From contig NC_071334.1 of the NCBI RefSeq assembly GCF_027744825.2, positions 4,359,437 to 4,423,436 of the forward strand: a stretch of DNA of 64,000 bases, given 5' to 3'. Below, one piece after another: positions 36,984-47,339 of this stretch. The DNA is from Synchiropus splendidus (lineage: Eukaryota > Chordata > Actinopteri > Syngnathiformes > Callionymidae). The position numbers were made by a program, and so were the translations under genes. Position 1 is the first letter of the stretch. Every line of letters starts with the position of its first letter. The notes under the pieces were generated by a model. That model was not told the origin of the DNA, made no database searches, and saw nothing but the letters and a program-made list of their open reading frames with translations.

Positions 36984-37362
36984 TAGTGATGGGTAGATGA
37001 GGCATCATGAAACAGTAATTCAGGGCTGATGAAACAGTGTCCTAATTTTCAGAGGCCACTAGAGGGCGCTCTTGGTTTAGAAATTATTTAATTTAAGCTC
37101 TGCTGTGCCTCATGAACTCACATGGTGGGCTAGACTGAGTCCCAGTGTCTTGAGTCACAATGTAGCTTTACTCCTACATGAAACCTCATCTACCCTTCAA
37201 TACTGTGCCATGAAGCCTCATCTGCCCTTCAATACTGTGTCATGAAACCTCATCTACCTGTCAATACTGTGTCATGAAACCTCATCTACCCTTCACTACT
37301 GTGTCATGAAACCTCATCTACCCTTCAACACTGTGTCATGAAACCTCATCTACCCATCACTA
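36984..37362. repeat. repeat family A, copy with perfect 8-bp target duplication and 32-bp array
   Basis: Starts TAGTGATGGGTAGATGAGG and ends CATCTACCCATCACTA. GGTCAAAC flanks it on both sides (36976-36983 and 37363-37370), a perfect hAT-type target duplication. CCACTAGAGGGCGCT (37056-37070, +) matches the CTCF core consensus at every position. The right arm has been replaced by a family F segment (about 37092-37180) and six 32-bp repeats of the element's own end. Confidence 0.92.
37177..37362. repeat. 32-bp tandem array (6 units) made from the family A terminus
   Basis: The unit contains TGTGTCATGAAACCTCATCT and ends ACCCTTCAATAC-like. Units differ by 1-4 bases, and the last unit grades into the true terminus CCCATCACTA. 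A similar six-unit array is at 47513-47690 and a two-unit version at 45622-45680. Confidence 0.9.
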
Positions 37363-37644
37363 GGTCAAACTATAGTCCTCAATCCAAATTGTGGGTCAAA
37401 TAAACTATGGTTTTATTGTCATTCCTAAATCATAAAATGACAATCTCTGTTCTGTCAAAATACACAGGTTTCCTCCCACCAACTGCACCTTTACTTTACT
37501 TTTACTAAGTTTCCAGGTCAATTTTACATCACTGCTTGCAGGAAAGCAGCCTGTCAAACAACAAAGCTTCAACGTGTTCAAAGGTCATGAGGTCAACAGC
37601 ATTAGAAGTGGCAAATTAATGTATATATATATATATATTTTATT

Positions 37645-37790
37645 TTAATATGCCCTAAGCTCAGCTGGGCCACGTGAACAGACTTGTTGGGCTAGACTGG
37701 GCCCCCGAGCCTGGGGTTTGACATGCGATCTGAACAATGGCACGTCACAACGTAGCTTTTCTCCTACATGAGTCAGCGACAGAAAATTGT
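37645..37790. repeat. repeat family F, second copy
   Basis: Shares GGGCTAGACTG(A/G)G, CACAA(C/T)GTAGCTTT and CTCCTACATGA with 37092-37181. The GGGCTAGACTGGGCCCCCGA word resembles a common vertebrate repeat motif. Confidence 0.55.
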
Positions 37791-38285
37791 AATTTTTTTA
37801 TCGGATTTCTCAAACACGATTTTGAACAGAAGCTTTAGATCTGAAACAATCTGCTGGAGCTCTTAAGTAAAATCCCACCTACACACACCTTAACACAGGC
37901 AATCTGGGATGTTTCCACATTCTGATCACCCTCTCGTCCCGGCTGCCTGTCCCACTTTGTGAAGCCCGGGTCTTTCCCAGGCTGCTAACTGACACAGTGA
38001 TTAGTTATGGCTTCCCTCTGCTTTTCTTAGTGCTCCTGCCCCGCGACGCTCCGCCACAATGAACCAGGAGACAGAGAGAAGACGGGAGCAGTTGCATAGT
38101 TAAATATTCGATCATAGGCCGAGACAGAAAGGGAATGAGATTGTGAAACAGATTATGTGCGGGAGAAAGAGGCAGAGAATGAAAAAGCAAGCAAGTAGAC
38201 AATCGGAGACGGAGGAAATGGGAGGAAGGAGCGTGCGGGGCGGGGGGTGATCCCTCACCCAAGCCCCTCCCTCCCCCCTCTTCCT
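37791..38285. other. intron DNA, nothing recognised
   Basis: Mixed sequence with a purine-rich stretch at 38120-38250. Confidence 0.45.
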
Positions 38286-38289
38286 TGAG

Positions 38290-38720
38290 GATAAGTGGCT
38301 GATGGTTTATAAACAGTGTTTCTTATCCCCCTGTTCTCGCTGAATCTTCCGTCATGTCTCCCATTAGGTTGACAGCTGTCAATTAGAGCCCCCTTGGTCG
38401 GGCGCGCTGCACTTTATTGCCGGCAGTTGATGCTGTCATTTCGCTCCCAGTTTCGCCTTGAGCGCTATCACGAGTGCTCAAACAGTCAATAGCTGATGCA
38501 TCAGCAGTTATTTCTTAAATTGGCTCACAAGGCTGCATCCTTTCCTCATTTTTTTCCCCCCCTTTCTTCCCCGTCATCCCCCCAACCTCACCCCCACAAT
38601 TCTTTCCCGTCTCTTCTCCTTCACCTCATAAAACGATTTTTTTTTGTAGCCATAAAAATAAAGAGCAGGAGAGGCCTCATATTTTGATTTTAATTTGCTG
38701 GAAATGTCTGGCAACATTGT
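38290..38720. promoter_or_regulatory. candidate intronic enhancer with a TGIF/MEIS-type palindrome
   Basis: Unique DNA with GATGGTTTATAAACAGTG, CCCATTAGG, then TGACAGCTGTCA (38370-38381) directly followed by ATTAG. The 12-bp palindrome matches the known paired TGIF/MEIS/PKNOX (TALE homeodomain) site. GCTGATGCATCAGC (38492-38505) is a second perfect palindrome, AP-1/MAF-like. Function is inferred. Drosophila teashirt acts together with the TALE factor homothorax, which makes the site suggestive. Confidence 0.45.
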
Positions 38721-38994
38721 CGCTAACAGGGAGTACAAAGTAAATTAGTGGTCCGTCGACTGACTTTTTTTTTTTTCTAAATTAAAAGTAAAATGCCTCA
38801 AGAAAGTTGTATATTGAAGTCATAAGCATAACTGACGCCAGGCACCCTGACCGCTTTATCGACAATAACAATGTGCCATTCAACATTAACGTTAAGATGA
38901 AATTGTTATTTATTTTTCTTGCATGAAAATCGCTTGTCAACATATTTGGTATTGATATAATTTAAAAATATATTTGTTCTTCTGCCAAACTGTC

Positions 38995-39165
38995 TTTCAG
39001 CTGCCCCAGTTTCTCAAGCATGAATTTATCACTCTTTATTGATCGGCCACGATTTATTGTCTCCGTCGATTTTAGGAAGTTACTCTCGGCGACGGTGTGT
39101 GTAAAGCGAAGGGGCGCGTGGATTTTAAGTAACTGCCGGCTAGGCAAAGGTCGAGACGGCGGAGC
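38995..39165. promoter_or_regulatory. candidate intronic enhancer
   Basis: CTTTATTGATCGGCCACGATTTATTGTC and neighbouring unique DNA (39034-39061). Called on texture only. Confidence 0.25.
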
Positions 39166-39169
39166 GCAA

Positions 39170-39193
39170 GGTGTGTGTGTGTGTGTGTGTGTC
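39170..39193. repeat. (GT)n microsatellite
   Basis: About 11 GT units. A second short tract is near 39388-39402. Confidence 0.9.
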
Positions 39194-39402
39194 ATCTGGG
39201 CCCAGGTCCAAGTCTGGGTTTCTGCTTACCCTCAGTGGGGGGTGGAGGGGAGGGAGGGAGGTCTTTATGTCTGCAGCATGTGTACTTGTGTGTGTTTGGG
39301 TGCATGCTCTCACAATCAGAGCCCTCCGCTTCCCTTTCCCACGGCAGCTTTGGCTGGACCGCGATGAGACTGGCAGCCATCAGTCCAGTGTGTGTGTGTG
39401 TG

Positions 39403-40496
39403 TTGGTGGTTGTGATGAAAGGCAGGGGAGCCAGCGAGGACCCGTCTGAGGGTCTGGTAATCAGGGCCAGCCTGTGCTGACATCCTTCTCAAGTTGACAG
39501 CATCTTCCTCTTCTCTTTCCACACACACGCATACGGCTGACTGGCCACTACTTATTCACTGCCAACAACAAAAAAACAGGGGGAACAAGACTTGCCTCTG
39601 GTGGCTCATTTTCTCCTGGTTTCTGATCAGTTTCAGATGCAGAGAGTTATCTACACCCTTCCCAGACCAGTCCACATGTACGTGCGCCCAGCTGGCTTGT
39701 TTGCATCACCACTCCACATGTGCACACTTGAGTTTGGAAAAGTTCTGACTGTCTTGTTCCTGGGGATTACAGCCATAAGGTGGTGGCTTTGTATGCTAGA
39801 GAGCTGATGATTATGTCACAGCTTTTGCAGATGATGCAGTTCTGTTCCACGTTCAGATCCTCAGCAATGATACGGAAAAGCACTTTACATTCTAGAGGTG
39901 AAAAGACACAGAACGATGGCAGTGAGTGACTGACCTGACGCAAGAACCAGTTTCCAAATTTCCCGAGATTTCGGGGTGACACCATGTAGCGAGACCCTGA
40001 AAACTTCCTTGAGTCTGTTTCCCTGGAGTGAACTGGGCTGAGGAAGAAGGTGAGAGTCAAAGTGTCACATGTGGAGTTTGCAGCGTAACTCAAAAATCTG
40101 TGAAAGGATTTACGTCAAAATTTCAGAATTGGTTTGGAGTAGATGAGGGTGGTGTTCAGCACTGAAAAGTTTGGCTTCTCACCACTGCTGTTGAAGCGCC
40201 CCCGGCTCTATTGAAAGCTAGGTTGTTGGACAGTATATTTTAAGAACTCTGGACCTGACTGACCTGTCCACTGGGCTGTGTGGTGGTTAGGACACTGAGC
40301 TTTGTTGTCGCAGACAGTGCCAGACGTCACCATTACGCTCTGCTTTCTTCGCCCACTCTGAAAGTTTTTATTGTTTTTATTCAGTCACATCTTCCTGAGT
40401 CAAACATCGACCACTGTCATGTGAACTTTCTTGTCCAAGAGCGACAGAACTCATGTCATGTATCTTGGCTCAAAAATGTCTGCGCCATTAACTACT
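39403..40496. other. intron DNA, nothing recognised
   Basis: Short open frames with no domain and no shared repeat. Confidence 0.45.
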
Positions 40497-40690
40497 GGTG
40501 GGCTGGTGAGGCTTCATGAAACAGTGTCCCCATTTTCACTGGCCACTAGATGGAACTCTCTGCTCCACTTGAACAACAATTGAAGAACTGTTTGCAGTGA
40601 AGCATTACTTTTAAAATGAGAGCGCCACCTACTGAGCTTTGCAATTGAGGAAACTGTTTCATGAAACCTATCACCATTGTGAGTCAATAC
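40497..40690. repeat. repeat family A, decayed copy
   Basis: GGTGAGGCTTCATGAAACAG and CTGTTTCATGAAACC mark the arms. The CTCF-like motifs are degraded (CCACTAGATGGAACT at 40543-40557, and a right arm with AGCGCCACCTACTGA). Confidence 0.7.
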
Positions 40691-41139
40691 TGTTTCTTGG
40701 ATCGTGGTCCTTTCATCTTATGTTTTTTTTTTTTTTTTCAAGCAGTGTAAATCAAATGTTTTGAACAGTTTTATGTATTCACTGCGTAGTTTGCTTCAGT
40801 TTAGTACTTTATTACAGACTGGATTATGGCTCCTATGCTGGAGCCAGAGCCTGAGGAGTTTGTGTAATGTATTTTACGTGTTCATGCTGATGAAGAGTTT
40901 TCTTTCAAACTTTTTTCGCATTTTAATTGTTGATTTTTCTGATTCAATTTTGTCGTCAGTGGAATGGACATAATGCTAGTTTATTTATATTTTCTCTCTG
41001 GACAAGTAGAATTTATACTTTTCAGGGCGTGGTTTACTTTGCAGTTTTATTAAACATGTTTCCTCCAGGACTTTTCACATTCATAACACAAGCATATTTC
41101 CATCTGATGTCGCCATATTCTGGCAACATTCATATCATA
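40691..41139. other. AT-rich intron DNA, nothing recognised
   Basis: T-run at 40722-40738. Otherwise anonymous. Confidence 0.45.
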
Positions 41140-41347
41140 GATGGGTCGATGAAGTGTCATGACACAGTATTGAAGGGTTGATGAGGTTTCATGACACAGT
41201 ATACTGATTTTCAGAGGCCACCACTGTCTGCTTCTTTGGACTTGAATAACTAATTCAATGAAAGCAAGAGCGCCATCTAGTGGCCTCTGAAAATTAGGCC
41301 ACTCTGTCATCTCCCTTCCAACATTGTTTCATGATCTTGTCATCACT
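41140..41347. repeat. repeat family A, copy in tshz3 intron 1
   Basis: Starts ATGGGTCGATGAAGTGTC. The terminal segment is present twice on the left. The left motif is deleted after CAGAGGCCACC. The right motif AGCGCCATCTAGTGG is at 41269-41283 (-). Confidence 0.8.
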
Positions 41348-41477
41348 TGGTGGCAGTGTCTCCACCTCTCTGATGCAGCGACAGGAATGTCTTCACCCGA
41401 GTGCTTAGGTCGCTGCCCATATTTAGCTGTCTTCACGTGAAAAAAAAAAAATATATATTTTAAAAAACATCAGTGAA

Positions 41478-41775
41478 TTCATCACAATATCAGCAAGGAA
41501 ATGTGTTTTGCTTGAGGTACCTGGAATGGTTTCCTTTCAACTCATTCACCAAAATTACAGCAATAAATAAATAAAATAATACTTCAAGTTTCAACATTTA
41601 CAGCATTCGAAATAGGAAAGTACAGTGGTACCTCGGTTCTTGACCACAATCCGTTCCAGACGGCCGTTCGAGAAGTGATTTGTTTGAAATCTGAATCGAT
41701 TTTTCCCATTACATTGAATGGAAAAAGAACTAATGCGTTCCAAGCCTTAAAACAGTCTTTTGTAGGAGTGAATGT
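41478..41775 (+). repeat. segmental duplication copy 1, including the 5' end of a family B MITE
   Basis: 41478-41622 (TTCATCACAATATCAGCAAG through TTTACAGCATTCGAAATAGG) matches 42926-43089 nearly base for base. The family B start (TACAGTGGTACC, 41622) follows at the same point in both. The family B part stops at about 41775. The words ATTTAGCTGTCTTCACGTGA occur on both sides (41418-41437 and 41789-41808), as if the copied block landed inside a duplicated sequence. Confidence 0.85.
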
Positions 41776-42255
41776 AGAGGTTGCTGCCCATATTTAGCTG
41801 TCTTCACGTGAGTGGACAACTTAAGCTCTGAAAAAAAAAAAGAAAAACTGTGAATTCATTTATTTGAAAGAGCTATTTAAGATACTAGTTTTATTCATGT
41901 CACATCTCTTGTTGATATGTGGCTGCCTTCAGTGTGTACAAAATTCCTTAATGCTAACTCTGCAACACGCGTTTAGCTTCTATCATTTGTTGTTATGAAT
42001 TCATCTCAAAAGACACCAAGAAGTATAACTTAGAAATAGGCGTCACCGCTGTACAGCCGTGATAGTCTCTGCCCAGTTTTGACCCACATTTGCCAAAAAG
42101 AAAGTTGCGACGCTCCGACGTGGAACTCACATTGTTGTGCGTTGACTTAAAAGTCAATGGTGGCTTCTCAATTGTGGCAGACCCGAACTGTCGCCTTTCA
42201 TTGATGGGTGCCCTCAAATAAAGGTGAGCCAATGAGGAAGGGCGTCGCCAGCACG
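41776..42255. other. intron DNA, nothing recognised
   Basis: Anonymous apart from the short direct repeat noted at 41789-41808. Confidence 0.4.
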
Positions 42256-42259
42256 GAGC

Positions 42260-42560
42260 GCGTGAGCCAGATGAGAGCGGGGAAGGCGGTTTTATTTTAT
42301 ACCGCCAAGGCCCTGTTGCTAATTAATGTTTCTTGCTTGCTTTCTGTCGGAGCTGAGTAATGTTTTTGATCTTTATGCCTGATAACTGCATACCTAATGA
42401 GATTTCAAAGCTGGTGGAGATGGGAGTTGCTGCTCCCTGCAATTATTGACAGATGCCTTTTCTCCGCCACTGGCTGCCGCGCCATAAATCCTTCCTCGGT
42501 AATGAGCTTGAGAAGTGCCACCCTGCCAGTGAGCTAATGAAACTGAGCAAGAAGGGGAGG
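42260..42560. promoter_or_regulatory. candidate intronic enhancer (strong texture)
   Basis: Repeat-free, with GTTGCTAATTAATGTTTC, GATAACTGCATACCTAATGAG, GCAATTATTGACAGATGCC (TGACAG MEIS/TGIF half-site beside ATTA), CCATAAATC, GGTAATGAGC and GAGCTAATGAAAC. Many homeodomain cores and no decay. One of the best enhancer candidates in the window, pending alignment. Confidence 0.45.
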
Positions 42561-42925
42561 GGGCCTCCGTGCATGTGTGTGTGTGTGCAAAACACAGCAT
42601 CACACTCCTCTGACACATTTTTTTTTTCCCCCTTTTTAAATGCACTCGGCAGATGTCAGCCACCCCACGACAAGGAGGGAAGAGGAGCCGGGGAGAGATG
42701 GTTACAGGAGGAATTAAAAATAATCATTTTTTTGTCTGTCTATTTTCACGCTCCCCTGCTTCCTCCTTGAAAAGCTATTTGTTCTCCTCATTCCTTATTG
42801 TAAACGTGGAGAGAGCTGGAGTGGATTTGCTTACGTTCTGCCGGTTGTTAGCTACATTTACATGTGTGTAGTTAGCAAAATAATAACAACCGAATACACC
42901 CAAAGGTGTGGATGCCATGTGGTTT

Positions 42926-43089
42926 TCATCACAATATCAGCAAGAAAATGTGTTTTGCTTGAGGTACCTGGAATGGTTTCCTTTCAACTCATTCACCAAA
43001 ATAAATACAGCAATAAATAAATAAAAATAACCAATTGACCAATAAGTCAACTTCAAGTTTCAACATTTACAGCATTCGAAATAGGAAAA
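42926..43089 (+). repeat. segmental duplication copy 2 (flank of the complete family B MITE)
   Basis: Matches 41478-41622, with a small insertion (about 43026-43048). It leads into the complete family B element. Confidence 0.85.
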
Positions 43090-43689
43090 TACAGTGGTAC
43101 CTGGGTTCTCGACCACAATCCGTTCCAGACGGCCGTTCGAGAAGTGATTTGTTTGAAATCTGAATGGATTTTTTACCATTACAATGAATGGAAAAAGAAC
43201 TAATGCGTTCCAAGCCTTAAAACAGTCTTTTGTAGGAGTGAATGTAGAGTGTCTGCTGCAGGTGGCTGTTCCTCTATGTGTGTGGCCGCTGCATGTGGCA
43301 GGGGTTGCCGAGTGAGTGAGGTCTCTCCAGAAGTGAAGAGGTGCCCGGTGCGTGTCCAGCTCTGAATGTGCGCTTCTGTGCAGTTTGGCTGTGACAAAGT
43401 CATAAACCAAGTCACGCTCTGTCCCAGACTGGCCTCATCCCTGTCCCAGCTCCAGCCCACAACAGGACATCAAACCCTGGAGTGAGCGCTCCAGCACCTC
43501 CCCTGTGACACTCTACCACGGTCCAGTGTGGAGACAGGAAAGGTTTTACACCTCAATATGAAGAAAAAACAGTCAGTAAATGGAGCTAACGGGACACGTC
43601 TGCATACAGAGGCTGCGTTATACACAATAACAGAGGGCATTTGAGTTGTTCGAAGTCTGAGACGTTCGAAAATTGAGGTACCACTGTAC
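43089..43689 (+). repeat. repeat family B MITE, complete copy (about 600 bp)
   Basis: Starts TACAGTGGTACCTGGG and ends GAGGTACCACTGTA, an inverted repeat bounded by TA as in Tc1/mariner-type insertions. The inner sequence also pairs partly (TTCGAGAAG against CTTCGAACAACTC-like words). Frames of 116 and 86 codons on the - strand are read-through of the repeat, and there is no transposase. Partial copies are at 10090, 19713 and 41622. Confidence 0.88.
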
Positions 43690-44280
43690 TTCAAATATGA
43701 ATATGTACTGTGCATTCATATGTGTTCTTCAACTTCTTGAAGTGTTTTCCATTTTGTTTTTCAAAGTTTCTGACGGACTAATTTTGTCCACCAACTCATG
43801 TGGTGACCCATGAAAGTTACAGAGGAGATCTTGAATTCATCTGAAAACTTACAAAAACTTGCTGCAGATGAATGTGTTACTACTGTGCAGGAGGATGTTT
43901 TTGGCCTTAGGTTATCAGTTAAGTGACTGACATCGCATTCTGTTGTGGAAGTGTCAATGAATAAATAGACATGGTTGAGTTTGAGCCTCTGAAATACGCA
44001 TTGAAACACAGTACTTCATACTCACTGCTTCAGATTGTTTTTATATAGTTCAGTCCAGAAATGTTGAGCTCCTTGCTTACATTAATGCTTTGTAATCTTG
44101 GGATGATCCGTTACCTGTAGGAGCTAGAAACCAAATGGAAATGCTTTACTACTTGATGTCGCCCCTGTTTTGCCAATAACACCGTTTGGCTCCCAGAACT
44201 CTGGTTCTCTGTAACTCACTTTGAGCTCCTACGTGCTTTAGTTTAACACTCTCTATTGATGTGGTGGGTTTGTGTGCTTA
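43690..44280. other. intron DNA, nothing recognised
   Basis: AT-rich, with no gene or named repeat. Confidence 0.4.
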
Positions 44281-45130
44281 AACTCTTTTAAGGGGCTTCC
44301 ACCAAGGAGAGCAGCAAGTCGTAGTTGCACTGCCAAACAGTCAATTTCCCCCCCTCTCATCGTCGGCGCCATACATCACAGACCAACCCTTCTCTCCTGA
44401 CACAATGACGTGTGTCATTTATCAAAGGAGGCCTTGCCAGGGCCTAGTCTGAGCGCGCGCGTGCGCACGTGTGTGTGTGTGTGTGTCGGGCAGTTCTTCC
44501 TCCCGCGTCTGAGGTCCAGCCCTCCAGGGACGGAAGAAGGGAGTGAGGAATGAAGAGCTGGAATAAGCAAAGTGAGGGGGGATTAGGCTCTTTTGAATGA
44601 CGGAGTATGTGTTGGAGAGTTTGAAAAGACACCACGCTAATGCCCCCCATCTCTCTGGGGTGATCTCACCAAATCAGAGCGAGATATTGATACTATTTTA
44701 AACACAATTACTCACATCACGGATGGATTGTAAATCAGAGGTCCATTAATCTCCTGCACGCCTGCGGAGGTGTGCACTCATGTTTGCGTGTCAATAACAA
44801 TCTGTGTACGTCTCTTTCCTGCCTGCTCTCGTGTCTCGCGGGCAGCGAGGAGGCGCATATCACTCACTGTGTCTTATCACAGACACATAAACTCACAGAC
44901 CAAACTCCCTAGTGAAGTCTCCTCGCTTTTTTTTTTTTTTTCTCTTTCGGCCGGCCGATTCAAAGAGACGCCGTACAGAAGATAGATGCTGCTTTAAAAA
45001 AAAGGAGCCCGTTGATGGATATGAATCTGGCCCTGCCATTCATCACGGCTGTATTATTTAGACTGGATCGCTACAGAGCTGTAACCAGAGCTACAGCTCG
45101 AGGAAGCGTGTGGATGTGGTGGCAGCAGGT
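44281..45130. promoter_or_regulatory. candidate intronic enhancer cluster
   Basis: Repeat-free segments around a simple tract: CGAGATATTGATACTATTTT, GGATTGTAAATCAGAGGTCCATTAATCTCC (44724-44753; key cores AAATCA and ATTAATC), and GATATGAATCTGGCC followed by GCCATTCATCACGGCTGTATTATTTAG (45037-45063). An alternating CG then GT tract (44453-44486) could form Z-DNA. Called on texture. Confidence 0.35.
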
Positions 45131-45470
45131 GAGGGGGGGGGAGGAGAGGAGCAGCCTGGGTCTTGACATTAGGAGGTAATGGACAGGAAAAGTGACCCAA
45201 CACTGAACATTGCGAAAAGTTCAACAAAGACAGCGGGGAAAATAGATCCCCAAAATATCTACAAAAGTTGAGGCGAAGAACTCAAGAGAGCAAAGTCGGA
45301 CCAAAGTGGACTCACCATGAAAAAAAAAAAAAAAAAAATCTTAAAAAGCAGCTTTTAACGTTAACATTTTTTTCTCTATTTATTTGCAGTTTACCAAATT
45401 AACCAATGTTGCAGATTATTTATTTTTTGTAAAGTTTCTGTGTCACAGCAAGTTACCACACAGTAAGAAG

Positions 45471-45685
45471 TAGTGATGGTATCACGAAACAGTATTGCAA
45501 GGTGGATGAAACAGAGGCCACTAGATGGCGCTCTTGGTTTAGAACTGATGTGAGGTTTCATTTAGTTGCTCAAGTCCAAACATTTTACAGCAGACAGCGC
45601 CATCTGGTGGATTCTGAAAACCAAAACACTGTTTCATGAAACCTCATCAACCCTTCAATATTGTGTCACGAAACCTCATCACGAA
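45471..45685. repeat. repeat family A, copy in tshz3 intron 1
   Basis: Starts TAGTGATGG. CTCF-like motifs CCACTAGATGGCGCT at 45518-45532 (+) and AGCGCCATCTGGTGG at 45596-45610 (-), 63 bp apart. The right end has two terminal 32-bp units. Confidence 0.87.
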
Positions 45686-46354
45686 GTTAGTTTAAAACAT
45701 GACAATAACTTATAAGTATCAGTTAAGAATATGAAACATGACTAAAGTAAATTATACTGACAAACTGGAGCATCTCTCATGTGCATTTGGAGAGTAATGT
45801 CTTCCTGCTTCTTCACTTCAGCAACTGTCATGGGCTGAGGTTTCGTGAAAAAACGACCCTCTCAGTTTCTGCTGAAAACTTTCAAGAAGCCAACATTCCA
45901 AAAAATATATATTTTTAATTAATTTAGAAAAGTTGAACGACAAATTACTGGACGTGAGCTCAATAAACCATCTAGTGAGTCAACACTTCGAACTCAGGTC
46001 AGAGTGTCAAGTTTGTGACATTCATAAGTTTGTCCTTTAACACCTTTGCTGTCTTCAGCAACATCTTCTAACGTAAAAGTACTAAACCTAATAAAACATA
46101 AATATATTCCTGAGCACTCCATGTGAAATATAACTGAATTAAAAGCACTTACCGTCGTATCATTTGTATAATGGGTTTGCAATAAAGTAACAAATAGATG
46201 GGAAAGTTTAGTGTGAGCAAAGAAATAAATAAATATCAACTTCAATACCATGAACAGCTCATTGGAAATCTGGTTATTCAGTGACTACAGTTTTTTTTTT
46301 TTTCGATTGACAGTACAGTTTGAACTGTGAGTGGCAGAAAGAAGCAGCTGAAAT
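45686..46354. other. AT-rich intron DNA, nothing recognised
   Basis: T-run at 46291-46302. No gene or repeat was identified. Confidence 0.4.
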
Positions 46355-46383
46355 GAATGAGAGCGCCATCAGGTGGCCTCTGA
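46355..46383 (-). repeat. repeat family A fragment, almost only the CTCF-like motif
   Basis: AATGAGAGCGCCATCAGGTGGCCTCTGA-like remnant (46355-46382) with the motif AGCGCCATCAGGTGG at 46362-46376 (- strand). The rest of the element is gone or unrecognisable. Confidence 0.6.
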
Positions 46384-46599
46384 TCGCTTTTGAAGCCCAA
46401 TGAAATCGACCAGAGTTGGATTTGCGAGATCGTCCTTTTTGTCGTCCGTACAACTTGTCCTTCCTGGTATCGAAGGACGCATTGTACGATCAGATTTTCC
46501 CGAATAAAAACATTTCATTTTCAGTTGACGATGACGATGAGTTCCTCCTCATTCCGTCTCGCTCCCCTCCACCGGAGTTTGGGTCCTCCTCACTTTCCC

Positions 46600-46850
46600 C
46601 AGGTTCCTACGGAGCTCAGGCAGATGTGGTGATTTATTGTGGCCATCCATCTCTCCGACTCATCCATCAGCGGCTGGTTGCTAGGCGATCATGGCAGCAG
46701 CTGTTTGCTTTTGAGTCGGACAGAGGGGCCGTCAGTCAGCAGCGGCAGGTGAAAAGCATTAGGAGCGGGCTGTTGTCACGCTGAATAATTAATCAAAGGC
46801 GGGAAGAGATAATTAAAAAGATATGATCCGTACCGCCACTTGGTGCGGGG
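46600..46850. promoter_or_regulatory. candidate intronic enhancer with RFX-like and TCF/LEF-like sites
   Basis: GTTGCTAGGCGAT (46677-46689) resembles an RFX X-box. TTAATCAAAGG (46788 on) contains the TCF/LEF core ATCAAAG. AGATAATTAAAAAG follows. Repeat-free. A 122-codon open frame (46416-46784) overlaps but has no recognised domain. Confidence 0.38.
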
Positions 46851-47339
46851 GTTTACCTAAGGAAGGGAGGCGGCGGAGAACGGCAACACTGGGAAGGTGA
46901 GGAGCGAGGAGAGCTTTGGTTTTTTTCATCCTGTCTTCTTACACAGCAGGTATGTGATGATGGCGGACTTGGCTGTGGCGTTAGACGTCACCCCCCCCCA
47001 ACCCCTCCCACCCCTGCTTCCATCGTGAAGGGGAAGAGTGAGTGAGCGCTGATAAGACGGACTCTCCAGTTCGACAGTGGCTGCGGCCTAATTCATTAGC
47101 AGGAGATCGGCTGGGAAAAAGAAAAAATCCTTTTTCAGGTACCAGGCGAGGATTCATCCTTGAGTAGACTTTACAGACACCGTTTGATCTCTGCCAGCGC
47201 AGTCATCGCAATATTTATGACACGTTATTGCACGCCGATCACTTGTCACTCATGTATGTGAGACGGAAACAACGGATTCTAAACGTAGATTTTAAAAGTA
47301 GATTGGGGATTTTGGACTCTTTTCTTCATGCTAGACACT
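46851..47339. other. intron DNA, nothing recognised
   Basis: Purine-rich start, a C-run near 46991-46998, otherwise anonymous. Confidence 0.4.

Noticed and set aside
37177..37362. CRISPR-like appearance of 32-bp repeats
   Set aside because: The repeats are directly adjacent with no unique spacers, in a eukaryotic genome, and match a transposon end. It is a minisatellite.
46416..46784. 122-codon + strand open frame in the intron
   Set aside because: No domain, no flanking splice sites that would join it to tshz3 in frame, and it overlaps a candidate enhancer.
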